Below, piece after piece: positions 16,895 to 24,568 of a stretch of DNA of 61,447 bases. The notes beneath the pieces are model-generated. The model searched no databases, was not told the DNA's origin, and was given only the letters and a program-made list of their open reading frames with translations. Source of the stretch: an uncultured Pelagibacteraceae bacterium (GTDB taxonomy: Bacteria; Pseudomonadota; Alphaproteobacteria; Pelagibacterales; Pelagibacteraceae); the NCBI GenBank assembly GCA_902579085.1, contig CACHFK010000003.1, positions 1 to 61,447 of the forward strand. The letters are read 5' to 3'. Position 1 is the stretch's first letter. Each line of letters starts with the position of its first letter. A program made the position numbers and the translations under genes.

Positions 16895-18148
16895 ATGAGC
16901 AGTGAAACACAAAAAATTTTAACAACAGACGGTGTACCTTTAGAGGTAAGCTTAAAAAAAGCTGAAAAAAAGAATAAAATTAAAGCTTTTCTTCTAGTTT
17001 GCCCATTATTATTTTTCATTATAATTACTTATATTTTTCCAATAGGGGAAATGTTTTCCAGAAGCATAGACGACAGAATGATTACAAACATGCTGCCTAA
17101 AACTTTTAAAGCAATGGAAACATGGGATGGAAAAGAACTTCCTCCTGAAGAAGTTTTTGCAAGCTTTTTAGAAGACTATAGAGCTCTTGCTGAAAAAAAA
17201 GAGCATGGAAAATTGGGTCAAAGATTAAATAAAGAAAAAAATGGATTTACCACAATTCTCAAAAAATTATTTAGAAAAATGAAAAAATTTGAAGAGGGCA
17301 ATGCCAAAGAACAAATAATGGCTATTCATAAAAGATTTAGAGATGTTGAGTATTGGCAGGCAATTAAAAGAACTGCTCCTCCTTATACAGCTGCGAAATA
17401 TCTAAAAGGTATGGATATGTATTTTGATGAAGATGGAAATATAACGCAAGTAGAAGAAGACAGAAGAATACATAGAATTCTTTGGTTAAGAACTTTAGAA
17501 GTAGCATTTTTTGTTACACTTTTTTGCTTTTTGATGGGTTATCCAATAGCACATTTGCTAGCAACTTTACCAATGAAGTACAGCAATTTGCTTATGATTT
17601 GTGTTCTTTTGCCTTTCTGGACTTCATTGTTAGTTAGAACAGCAAGTTGGATGATTTTATTGCAGCAACAAGGCATTGTGAACGATTTTTTTGTATGGAT
17701 AGGTTTAGTAGCTGACGATAATAGACCTGAAATGATGTTTAACAAAACTGGAACTTATGTTGCAATGACACAAATTTTATTACCTTTTATGGTTTTACCC
17801 CTCTACAGCGTTATGAAAACTATATCCCCAAGCCTTATGCGTGCTGGAAAATCTCTTGGTGGCACACCATTTATAGCTTTTTGGAAAATATATTTTCCAT
17901 TAACAATACCTGGAATTGGAGCAGGCTGCTTATTAGTTTTTATACTTGCGATTGGATATTACATAACACCAGCATTAGTTGGAGGAGCGTCAGGTACATT
18001 AATTAGTAATCAAATTGCATATCACATGAAAGCTACATTAGATTGGAGCTTTGCTTCAGCTATGGGCTTAATGTTGCTTACAGGAGTTTTGGTTGTTTAC
18101 TGGATATATAATAAATTAGTTGGAATTGATAATATTAAGTTGGGATAA
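16895..18148 (+). CDS. potB: ABC transporter permease (PotB-like) with long inserted loop
   Basis: This 417-residue membrane protein has one helix near residues 28-48, then about 130 hydrophilic residues (roughly 50-185, charged and largely helical), then five helices carrying the binding-protein-dependent transport domain. The ATPase-contact EAA-like loop reads MRAGKSLGGTPFIAFWKIYFPLTIPG. PotB is normally about 280 residues. The extra segment after helix 1 should lie in the periplasm and is known in some alphaproteobacterial members. The start follows the intra-operon hairpin by a few bases. Its stop is followed two bases later by the second permease gene. Confidence 0.9.
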   Translation: MSSETQKILTTDGVPLEVSLKKAEKKNKIKAFLLVCPLLFFIIITYIFPIGEMFSRSIDDRMITNMLPKTFKAMETWDGKELPPEEVFASFLEDYRALAEKKEHGKLGQRLNKEKNGFTTILKKLFRKMKKFEEGNAKEQIMAIHKRFRDVEYWQAIKRTAPPYTAAKYLKGMDMYFDEDGNITQVEEDRRIHRILWLRTLEVAFFVTLFCFLMGYPIAHLLATLPMKYSNLLMICVLLPFWTSLLVRTASWMILLQQQGIVNDFFVWIGLVADDNRPEMMFNKTGTYVAMTQILLPFMVLPLYSVMKTISPSLMRAGKSLGGTPFIAFWKIYFPLTIPGIGAGCLLVFILAIGYYITPALVGGASGTLISNQIAYHMKATLDWSFASAMGLMLLTGVLVVYWIYNKLVGIDNIKLG

Positions 18149-18150
18149 AT

Positions 18151-19005
18151 ATGGCATTACCAAAATATACAGAACCACATTATAGGATTTGGCATTACGT
18201 TTATTTATGTATATGTGGAAGTGTATTTTTCTTTTTAATTGCACCCTTGTTTGTAATATTTCCACTTTCGTTTAATGCTGAAGAGTTCCTAGTTTTTTCG
18301 GATGGAATGAAAAGACTTGATCCTGATGCATTTTCTTTAAGGTGGTACAAGGATATGATATATGGAACTAAAAACCCGTGGGGAGCAGCTGCAAAAAATA
18401 GTTTTATTATAGCTGTATTTGCAACAATCGGTTCAATTATTTTAGGTACTGTTGCTGCCCTAGGATTAAGTAGCAGGCATATGCCTTATAAAGGTTTAAT
18501 AATGGCAACTCTAATTTCACCTATGATTGTTCCATTAATTATATCAGGTGTTGCAATTTTCTTTTTTATTGCAAAAGTTGGACTAGCAGCGACACATCTT
18601 GGAATTATCATCGCTCACATTATCTTAGGCACACCATTTGTAGTAATTACAGTAACGGCTACTTTATCTGGATTCGATCATAGTGTTACACGTGCTGCTG
18701 CAAGCTTAGGAAGTAATCCAGTTAATACTTTTTTAAAAATAACTCTTCCTCTTATACTACCAGGTGTTATTTCTGGAGGTTTATTTGCGTTTGTTACATC
18801 TTTCGATGAGGTTGTTGTTGTTTTATTTTTAGCTGGACTAGAAACTACAACTATACCAATTCAAATGTGGACAGGATTAAGAGAACAATTAAGTCCAACT
18901 ATTTTGGCGGTTGCAACTTGTTTAATAATTCTTTCTGTATTGATACTTGTTACCGCTGAACTTTTGAGAAGAAGATCTGAAAGATTAAGAGGAATCAATA
19001 GATAA
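18151..19005 (+). CDS. potC: ABC transporter permease (PotC-like)
   Basis: This 284-residue inner-membrane protein has six expected helices and the EAA-type loop TRAAASLGSNPVNTFLKITLPLILPG near residues 170-200, the coupling helix that docks on the ATPase. Near the end, the VTSFDEVVVVLFLAG segment is typical of PotC. Together with the PotB-like permease it forms the translocation pore. It completes the ABC operon; 103 bases later a TRAP transporter operon starts with its own ribosome-binding site. Confidence 0.93.
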   Translation: MALPKYTEPHYRIWHYVYLCICGSVFFFLIAPLFVIFPLSFNAEEFLVFSDGMKRLDPDAFSLRWYKDMIYGTKNPWGAAAKNSFIIAVFATIGSIILGTVAALGLSSRHMPYKGLIMATLISPMIVPLIISGVAIFFFIAKVGLAATHLGIIIAHIILGTPFVVITVTATLSGFDHSVTRAAASLGSNPVNTFLKITLPLILPGVISGGLFAFVTSFDEVVVVLFLAGLETTTIPIQMWTGLREQLSPTILAVATCLIILSVLILVTAELLRRRSERLRGINR

Positions 19006-19108
19006 ATTTTAAAAATTCAATTTCTAATTGATTTATATTTTTTAAACAATAGACCTAAAGCAAATAAGTTATTACAATTTCTTTTATAAAAAAAAGGGAG
19101 ATTAAATA

Positions 19109-20128
19109 ATGAATATTTGTAAATATTTATCAAAAACAATAATAAGTTTTATTGTTTTGTTATCAATAACCATTTCATCTTCGGTGGTTTTAGCAGCCGA
19201 AATTGTTGGACGTCTTTCAGTACACTGGGCTCCAAAGCATCATAGTGCTAAACATGCACAAATTTTTGCTGATGAGGTTAATAAAAGAGCAAAGGGAAAA
19301 TTAAAAATAGAAGTTTATCCTTCAAAACAACTTTTTGGAATTAGAGAAGTCATGGGAGCAGTAACATCGGGCGCTGTTGAGCTTGGAGGAATTGTCGGTG
19401 TAGTAAGTTTTCCCCCAATAAATAAAAACTTTAATGTTGCATCGTTTCCTGGTCTTTTTAATTCTTGGGAACAACAAAGAGGTTTTTTTCAAAACTCTAC
19501 TAAAGGAAAAGAAATTTGGGGCGATCTAACGAAAAAAACTAATTCAACATTAATTATGTATAACCCTGTAGGTCCAGTAATGTCACTTTCTAGCGCTAGA
19601 GAACTAACTGGTATTGATGCCATGAAAGGTTTGAAAGCTAGAAGATTACTTAAGAGTGAAGAACCTATGTGGGATGCTCTTGAAGCAAATCGAGTGTCTT
19701 TAAAAACAGGAGAAGTGTATAACGCTTTACAATCTGGTATGATTGATACAATAAATAGTCCTCCAGGAAGTATTAAAGCTTATAGCTGGTGGGAATTTTT
19801 AAAGTACGCTCAAAAGCCATATCAATATTATGCTGATGCTTATATAATGGCAAATTCTACTTGGTTTAACAACTTACCGGCAGATTTACAAAAAATAATA
19901 ATGGATGTTGGAAAAGAAGTAGGAACTCTTTCAACAGATAGAATTATGGATCATGGTGAATCTGTTCTGAAAGAATTCCAAGATAGAGGAGGCGTTGTAA
20001 CTACACTTTCAGGAACAGAAAAAGCTAAATTTGATAAGCTTATGAAAGAAAAAGTTATGCCTGCTATGGCTAAAATGATTGACTCTGACGCCTTGGTTGC
20101 GGCCCAAGAGTATGCCAAAAGTAATTAG
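19109..20128 (+). CDS. TRAP transporter solute-binding protein (DctP family)
   Basis: This 339-residue protein has a signal peptide (hydrophobic core IISFIVLLSITISSSVVLA, cleavage near residue 29-30) and the DctP fold: FADEVNKRAKGKLKIEVYPSKQLFG, GAVELGGIVG, and the conserved arginine region MKGLKARRLL (residues about 172-181) that normally contacts a carboxylate. It brings a carboxylate-bearing solute to the DctQ/DctM membrane unit encoded next. A good ribosome-binding site, GGGAG at 19096-19100, precedes the ATG. The position after the EutD-like and ABC genes would suit an ectoine or other organic-acid substrate, but nothing in the sequence proves it. Confidence 0.93.
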   Translation: MNICKYLSKTIISFIVLLSITISSSVVLAAEIVGRLSVHWAPKHHSAKHAQIFADEVNKRAKGKLKIEVYPSKQLFGIREVMGAVTSGAVELGGIVGVVSFPPINKNFNVASFPGLFNSWEQQRGFFQNSTKGKEIWGDLTKKTNSTLIMYNPVGPVMSLSSARELTGIDAMKGLKARRLLKSEEPMWDALEANRVSLKTGEVYNALQSGMIDTINSPPGSIKAYSWWEFLKYAQKPYQYYADAYIMANSTWFNNLPADLQKIIMDVGKEVGTLSTDRIMDHGESVLKEFQDRGGVVTTLSGTEKAKFDKLMKEKVMPAMAKMIDSDALVAAQEYAKSN

Positions 20129-20153
20129 AGTAAGTTGTTAACTTAGTCTAAAA

Positions 20154-20645
20154 ATGAAATTATTGCGAGCAGTTAATAGAATTCTTGATTCAGCAACATT
20201 AACTCTCGCAATAATAATTATATTTATAATGGTTGCGGCTTTATTTTTAAGCGCAACTACAAGATTTATAACTGGTACAGGATTTGCTTGGTTTATAGAA
20301 TTACCGCCTGTTTTGGTTAGCTGGTTAGTTTTTCCATTACTTGGACCTTTATTAAAAAAAGGCCAACATATAAAAGTTGATTTTTTTACCCCATTAGTAT
20401 CCACAAAGTTTAAAAAAATTTTATTTCTTATCGTTAATTTAGTTGCTTTTATTTCAGCATGTATTTTTTTTAAAGCAGGTCTGGATGCAACAATGATGTA
20501 TTATAATTTAGGGCAAGTAATGGAAATAGAAATTAGTATACCAATATGGTGGATGTTCTTAGCTTTTCCAGTTGGTTTCTTTATTTTAGGTTTGGCATCT
20601 GTAGAATTAATGTTTGATAATATTTTAGACTTATTTAATCGCTAG
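20154..20645 (+). CDS. TRAP transporter small membrane subunit (DctQ family)
   Basis: This 163-residue protein has four membrane helices, the standard size of DctQ. Landmarks are IELPPVLVSWLVFPLLGPLLKKGQHIKVDFF, where the conserved G-x-H-I-x-V-D motif of DctQ is clear. It forms the small subunit that holds the DctM channel and supports the binding protein. Spacing is 25 bases from the dctP stop and nine bases to the dctM start, so all three are one transcript. Confidence 0.93.
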   Translation: MKLLRAVNRILDSATLTLAIIIIFIMVAALFLSATTRFITGTGFAWFIELPPVLVSWLVFPLLGPLLKKGQHIKVDFFTPLVSTKFKKILFLIVNLVAFISACIFFKAGLDATMMYYNLGQVMEIEISIPIWWMFLAFPVGFFILGLASVELMFDNILDLFNR

Positions 20646-20654
20646 TTAGAAGAG

Positions 20655-21920
20655 ATGTTTACAATTGCATTTATATTATCATTAATAACTTTAATTATTT
20701 CTGTTCCTATATTTTTAGTTTTTGGGTTAGGCAGTTCCATAGCTGCTATTGGAGGTCTTAACCTTCCTTGGTCAGTTTTAATTCAAGTATCTTTTGGCGC
20801 TTTAACTAAACATGTTCTTATAGCTGTTCCATTGTTTATATTTAGTGGAATGGCTATGTTAAAAGGAGGTGCAGCATTACGATTAGTAAGATTTGCGACT
20901 ACACTTGTAGGTCATTGGCCGGGTGGCTTAGGAGTAGCAATGGTTATTGCGATGGGATTTTTTGCAGCTTTTTGTGGATCAATACTTGCTGCAATTACTG
21001 CAGTTGGGACAATAATGATGCCAAAAATGATCGAACAAGGGTATCCTACTCCATTTGTAGTTGTGTTGGCTGCTTCAGCTGCTTTACTTGAAGCTTTAAT
21101 ACCTCCTTCAAATGCTGCAATTTTATTTAGTGCACTAACTTATGTGCCTGTTTCTAAAACTTTTGCCGCGGGTGTAATTCCAGGTTTAATACTTCTAGTT
21201 CTAATGGTTCTGCTAGTTTTATTTAAATGTAGACACATCAAAACTGATAAAAAGGCAACTTTTAGAGAAAGAATAAGTTCTTTTATTTCGGCATTACCAG
21301 CCTTAATAACTCCTATAATAATTTTAGGAGGAATATATGCTGGTTTTTTAACTCCTTCTGAATCAGCTGCAGTAGCAGGTGTTTATGCAGTAACCATAGG
21401 TTTTTTAATTTACAAAGAGTTAACCATATCTTCTTTGATAAGCTGTCTTAGAGAAACTGCCATTATTACAGCTGTTATCTTTTCTATAATAGCTACTGCA
21501 ACTTTTTTAAGTGTTGTTCTAACTTATACTCAAGCACCCCAAAAAATAATTACTTATTTTACAGATATGGGTGTAAGCGTGAATTTATTTTGGATTATGT
21601 TAGGAGCCATATGTTTAATTTTAGGAACATTTATAGAAATTGTCCCAGTATTTTATTTAACAGTTCCAATTTTTGCAGCAATAACTCTTTCTTTTAATCA
21701 AAGTCTGTTACATTTGTATGTTGTCTTCGTTGCTTTTGCAGGCATAGGCATGATTACCCCTCCAGTATGTGTAGGGATATATACTGCTGCAGGAGTTATA
21801 AAAGAAAACCCAGCGAAAGCTTTTAAAGAAGTTCCACTATTTACTATAGTTGGAGTAATATATGGTATTCTAATGATTTTATTCCCTTTTTTTTCAACTT
21901 GGCTTCCAAGTTTACTTTAG
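20655..21920 (+). CDS. TRAP transporter large membrane subunit (DctM family)
   Basis: This 421-residue protein with about 11-12 helices is a normal-length DctM. The PLFIFSGMAMLKGGAALRLVRFA, GFFAAFCGSILAAITAVGTIMMPKMI and IPPSNAAILFSALT segments belong to the conserved core that binds sodium and carries the solute, and GMITPPVCVGIYTAAGV is the mirrored repeat. It drives sodium-coupled uptake of the DctP ligand. Its stop overlaps the convergent thiolase stop by four bases, so neither operon has a separate terminator here. Confidence 0.94.
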   Translation: MFTIAFILSLITLIISVPIFLVFGLGSSIAAIGGLNLPWSVLIQVSFGALTKHVLIAVPLFIFSGMAMLKGGAALRLVRFATTLVGHWPGGLGVAMVIAMGFFAAFCGSILAAITAVGTIMMPKMIEQGYPTPFVVVLAASAALLEALIPPSNAAILFSALTYVPVSKTFAAGVIPGLILLVLMVLLVLFKCRHIKTDKKATFRERISSFISALPALITPIIILGGIYAGFLTPSESAAVAGVYAVTIGFLIYKELTISSLISCLRETAIITAVIFSIIATATFLSVVLTYTQAPQKIITYFTDMGVSVNLFWIMLGAICLILGTFIEIVPVFYLTVPIFAAITLSFNQSLLHLYVVFVAFAGIGMITPPVCVGIYTAAGVIKENPAKAFKEVPLFTIVGVIYGILMILFPFFSTWLPSLL

Positions 21921-23041
21921 TTAACACTTTCAATTATAGTTGCGATACCCATCCCTAAACCAATACATTGTGTTGAAAGAGCATATTTTTTATTTTCTCT
22001 TTTAAGTAAATCCGCAGCTTTTCCTGTAATTCTTGCTCCTGTTGCGCCAAGAGGATGTCCTAATGCTAAAGCACCTCCATCTATATTTACTTTATTTTGA
22101 TCTATTTTTAAATCCTTAATACAAGCTAAAGATTGTGATGCAAAAGCTTCATTCAATTCAACTATATCTATTTTGTCTATTGTTAGATTAGCTCTTTGTA
22201 AAGCTTTTTTTGAAGCACCAATTGGACCAAGACCCATAAAGTTTGGCTCACACCCTTCTACTGCTGTAGAAACAATCCTAGCTAAAATTTCTAAATTATT
22301 TTCTTTAGCATAATTTTCTTCACAAATTAACGTAGCAGCAGCTCCGTCAGTAAGCGGTGATGACGTTGCGGCTGTAACAGTTCCATTTTGATCGAAAGCA
22401 GTTTTTAATCCATCTAAAGTTTCTTGATTGCTATTTGGTCTTATATTTCCATCTGTTTCACAATTTCCAATCGAAACAATTTCATTTTTAAAATTTCCTT
22501 TTGATTGTGCATCATATGCTTTTTGATGACTTGATATAGCAAACTCTTGTTGTTGTTTTCTTGATATATCATATTTTTTAGCAACATTTTCTGCAGTAAT
22601 ACCCATTGAAAAATATACATTTGGATTATCTTTTTGACTTTCAGGATATGGAATTGGATCAAATCCAGTGTTAACTCTTGTCATACTTTCAACACCACCG
22701 CATATAAAAACTTTTCCAGATCCCATTGCTATTTTACCGGCAGCTATGTGTATTGCTTCCATAGATGATCCACACCATCTATCAACTGTCATACCAGAAG
22801 TTTTTACTTCCATGTTAGTTAAGAAAGTCACTAACTTTCCAATGTTAAAACATTGTTCACCAACTTGGAATGCACAACCTATAACAATATCTTCTATATC
22901 TTTTTTTTTTAAATTTGATTTAGAAACTAAATTTTTGATTACATCTGCAAGTAAGTTAACTGGTTTTGTATCAACAAGAGCACCTTTTCTTGCCATTGTA
23001 AATGGTGATCGAGAATATCCAGCTATTACAGATTTATACAT
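21917..23041 (-). CDS. Thiolase (acetyl-CoA acyltransferase)
   Basis: This 374-residue thiolase has the acyl-accepting C90 in DRWCGSSMEAIHIAAG, H329 in GGALALGHPLGATGARI and the second catalytic C359 in STQCIGLGMG, so all active-site residues are present. It splits a 3-ketoacyl-CoA with CoA, or condenses two acyl-CoAs. It is the last gene of the seven-gene leftward cluster, 21 bases after the DmdA-like gene. A thiolase here implies that the cluster's pathway ends in a CoA thioester. It is shorter than typical FadA (about 390). Confidence 0.92.
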   Translation of the reverse strand: MYKSVIAGYSRSPFTMARKGALVDTKPVNLLADVIKNLVSKSNLKKKDIEDIVIGCAFQVGEQCFNIGKLVTFLTNMEVKTSGMTVDRWCGSSMEAIHIAAGKIAMGSGKVFICGGVESMTRVNTGFDPIPYPESQKDNPNVYFSMGITAENVAKKYDISRKQQQEFAISSHQKAYDAQSKGNFKNEIVSIGNCETDGNIRPNSNQETLDGLKTAFDQNGTVTAATSSPLTDGAAATLICEENYAKENNLEILARIVSTAVEGCEPNFMGLGPIGASKKALQRANLTIDKIDIVELNEAFASQSLACIKDLKIDQNKVNIDGGALALGHPLGATGARITGKAADLLKRENKKYALSTQCIGLGMGIATIIESVN

Positions 23042-23062
23042 TTTAAGAATAATAATATAGAA

Positions 23063-24208
23063 TTATTTTAGAAATGGTAAAGTGGTTATAATTCCTTCTT
23101 GTTTGGATCCATCAAGGTTTTGAACGATAACATTTTGGCCAGTTTCCCAATGATCTTTTAAAATCATTGAAAGTCCTATGTTTTTTTTAATTCTAGGAGA
23201 GTAAATGCCAGATGCAATTTGACCAATTTTATCATTATTTTGTGAAAATATTGGAAGAGGTGTTCCTGTTGGGGCACAAGGTTTTCCTTCAAATATAATT
23301 CCTCTCATCTTTTGTTTAATTCCTTCGGATTGAATCTTTCTTAAAGCATCTTTACCTATGAAATTATGAGCTTCCTTTGGATTGCAGTATTTATCTAAAT
23401 TACACTCCAGAGGGTTATTTTCTTTTGTGAAGTCATTACCATAGGACATTAAGCCTGCTTCAATTCTATCAATTAAGTTAGGACAACCTGGTAAAATATT
23501 AAAATTTTTACCAGTTTCCCAAATAGTATTCCAAAGTTTTTCGCCTAATTGGATACTATCAAAATAATCTTCATGTCCCTTAAAATAAATTTCAAAACCA
23601 TCTTCTTTACTATAGCCAGATCTAGCAATAATTTGTTTAGTGCCTTGAAAGTCAAAAATTTTAAAATTAAAAAATTTAATTTTTTTTATATCTTCACCAA
23701 AAACTTCTACCATGAGTGCTTCTGATTTAGGCCCTTGTACTGCTAATGGATAAACATCAGGTTCTATAATTTTTACATTTAAGCTAGAACCTAATGCCAA
23801 ACCTTTTGCCCATAGCAAAATATCAGAGTCAGCAATTGATATCCAAAACATATCATCATCAAGCTTTAATAAAACAGGATCATTGATCATTCCTGCATTT
23901 TCATCAATTATAGGAATATAAAAACATTTACCTGTTTCCATGTTTTTCAAAGATCTAGGTGTCATTAGTTGTACAAGTTTTTGAGCATCAGGACCAGTAA
24001 TTTGAACTTGTCTTTGACACGAAACATCCCAAATTTGAACATGTTCACTTAAATGCCAGTAATCTTCTTCGATTGAATTTTTAAATCCTTTTGGCAAAAG
24101 CATATGATTAACTACTGTAAAATCTGAAACACCACATTCTTCAACTTTATTTGTAAAAGGAGTTCTTCTTATTCGTCTAGACATATTTAGTTTAATATTT
24201 TTTTGCAT
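23063..24208 (-). CDS. GcvT-fold methyltransferase resembling DMSP demethylase DmdA
   Basis: This 381-residue protein has the GcvT/T-protein fold and phrases I associate with DmdA: RRIRRTPFTNKVEECGV, FTVVNHMLLPKGF, EHVQIWDVSCQRQVQI, GMINDPVLLKLDDD, IARSGYSKEDGFEIYFKG and GCPNLIDRIEAGLMSYGND. DmdA moves a methyl group from dimethylsulfoniopropionate to tetrahydrofolate, releasing methylmercaptopropionate. Several GcvT relatives act on other methylated compounds, so this could be a paralogue. A translation start at MSRR (eight codons in) is also possible. It lies 22 bases after the transthyretin-like gene. A second, more distant GcvT-fold protein opens the same operon at 29366. Confidence 0.7.
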   Translation of the reverse strand: MQKNIKLNMSRRIRRTPFTNKVEECGVSDFTVVNHMLLPKGFKNSIEEDYWHLSEHVQIWDVSCQRQVQITGPDAQKLVQLMTPRSLKNMETGKCFYIPIIDENAGMINDPVLLKLDDDMFWISIADSDILLWAKGLALGSSLNVKIIEPDVYPLAVQGPKSEALMVEVFGEDIKKIKFFNFKIFDFQGTKQIIARSGYSKEDGFEIYFKGHEDYFDSIQLGEKLWNTIWETGKNFNILPGCPNLIDRIEAGLMSYGNDFTKENNPLECNLDKYCNPKEAHNFIGKDALRKIQSEGIKQKMRGIIFEGKPCAPTGTPLPIFSQNNDKIGQIASGIYSPRIKKNIGLSMILKDHWETGQNVIVQNLDGSKQEGIITTLPFLK

Positions 24209-24230
24209 ATCTTAAAGTTGTAAATTAATT

Positions 24231-24566
24231 TTAGTCAGACCACCAAATTGAGTAACCATTAGGTGAGATTATTATTGGTATATGGTATTTTTTATTTGGT
24301 TCTGGCATTTTAAATTTAACAGTAATTTCTGAAACTATTTTTTTTTTAGAAAAATAATTTCCAGTTTTACAAATCATTTCATATTCAGCCTTACAATCTT
24401 CGTCGCTAAGCTCGAACTCTTTTAATAGTCTGCCACCACTATCAGTTATAGTTTCGCAGAAAACTTTTTTCTCTCCGTTAGATTTTATTTGATATATAAT
24501 TATTTCTACATCATTTGCATGTGTTCCGTTTACTGAATTTAATAAATGTGAAGATAAAGTTGCCAT
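24231..24566 (-). CDS. Transthyretin-like protein, 5-hydroxyisourate hydrolase family but lacking the YRGS end
   Basis: This 111-residue protein aligns with HIU hydrolase (UraH): LSSHLLNSVNG with H7, DSGGRL with R46, KYHIPIIISP with H95. HIU hydrolases end in the catalytic tetrapeptide YRGS after YST; here the end is YSIWWSD, so arginine, glycine and serine are all changed. It has no periplasmic signal. There is no uricase, OHCU decarboxylase or xanthine dehydrogenase next to it; it is between a ThDP enzyme (two-base gap) and the DmdA-like gene. I infer a related hydrolysis on a different ring or lactone, or a structural role, rather than urate breakdown. Confidence 0.75.
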   Translation of the reverse strand: MATLSSHLLNSVNGTHANDVEIIIYQIKSNGEKKVFCETITDSGGRLLKEFELSDEDCKAEYEMICKTGNYFSKKKIVSEITVKFKMPEPNKKYHIPIIISPNGYSIWWSD

Positions 24567-24568
24567 TA

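Noticed and set aside
20131..20145. Inverted repeat TAAGTT-GTT-AACTTA between dctP and dctQ
   Set aside because: Only six A/T-rich pairs with a three-base loop and no T tract; too weak to be called a terminator.
22668..23060. Open frame of 130 codons opposite the thiolase gene
   Set aside because: It overlaps conserved thiolase active-site coding sequence and shows the composition of a reverse-frame artefact.
24231..24566. Straight annotation as 5-hydroxyisourate hydrolase
   Set aside because: The YRGS end is absent and no urate genes are adjacent; family kept, function withheld.
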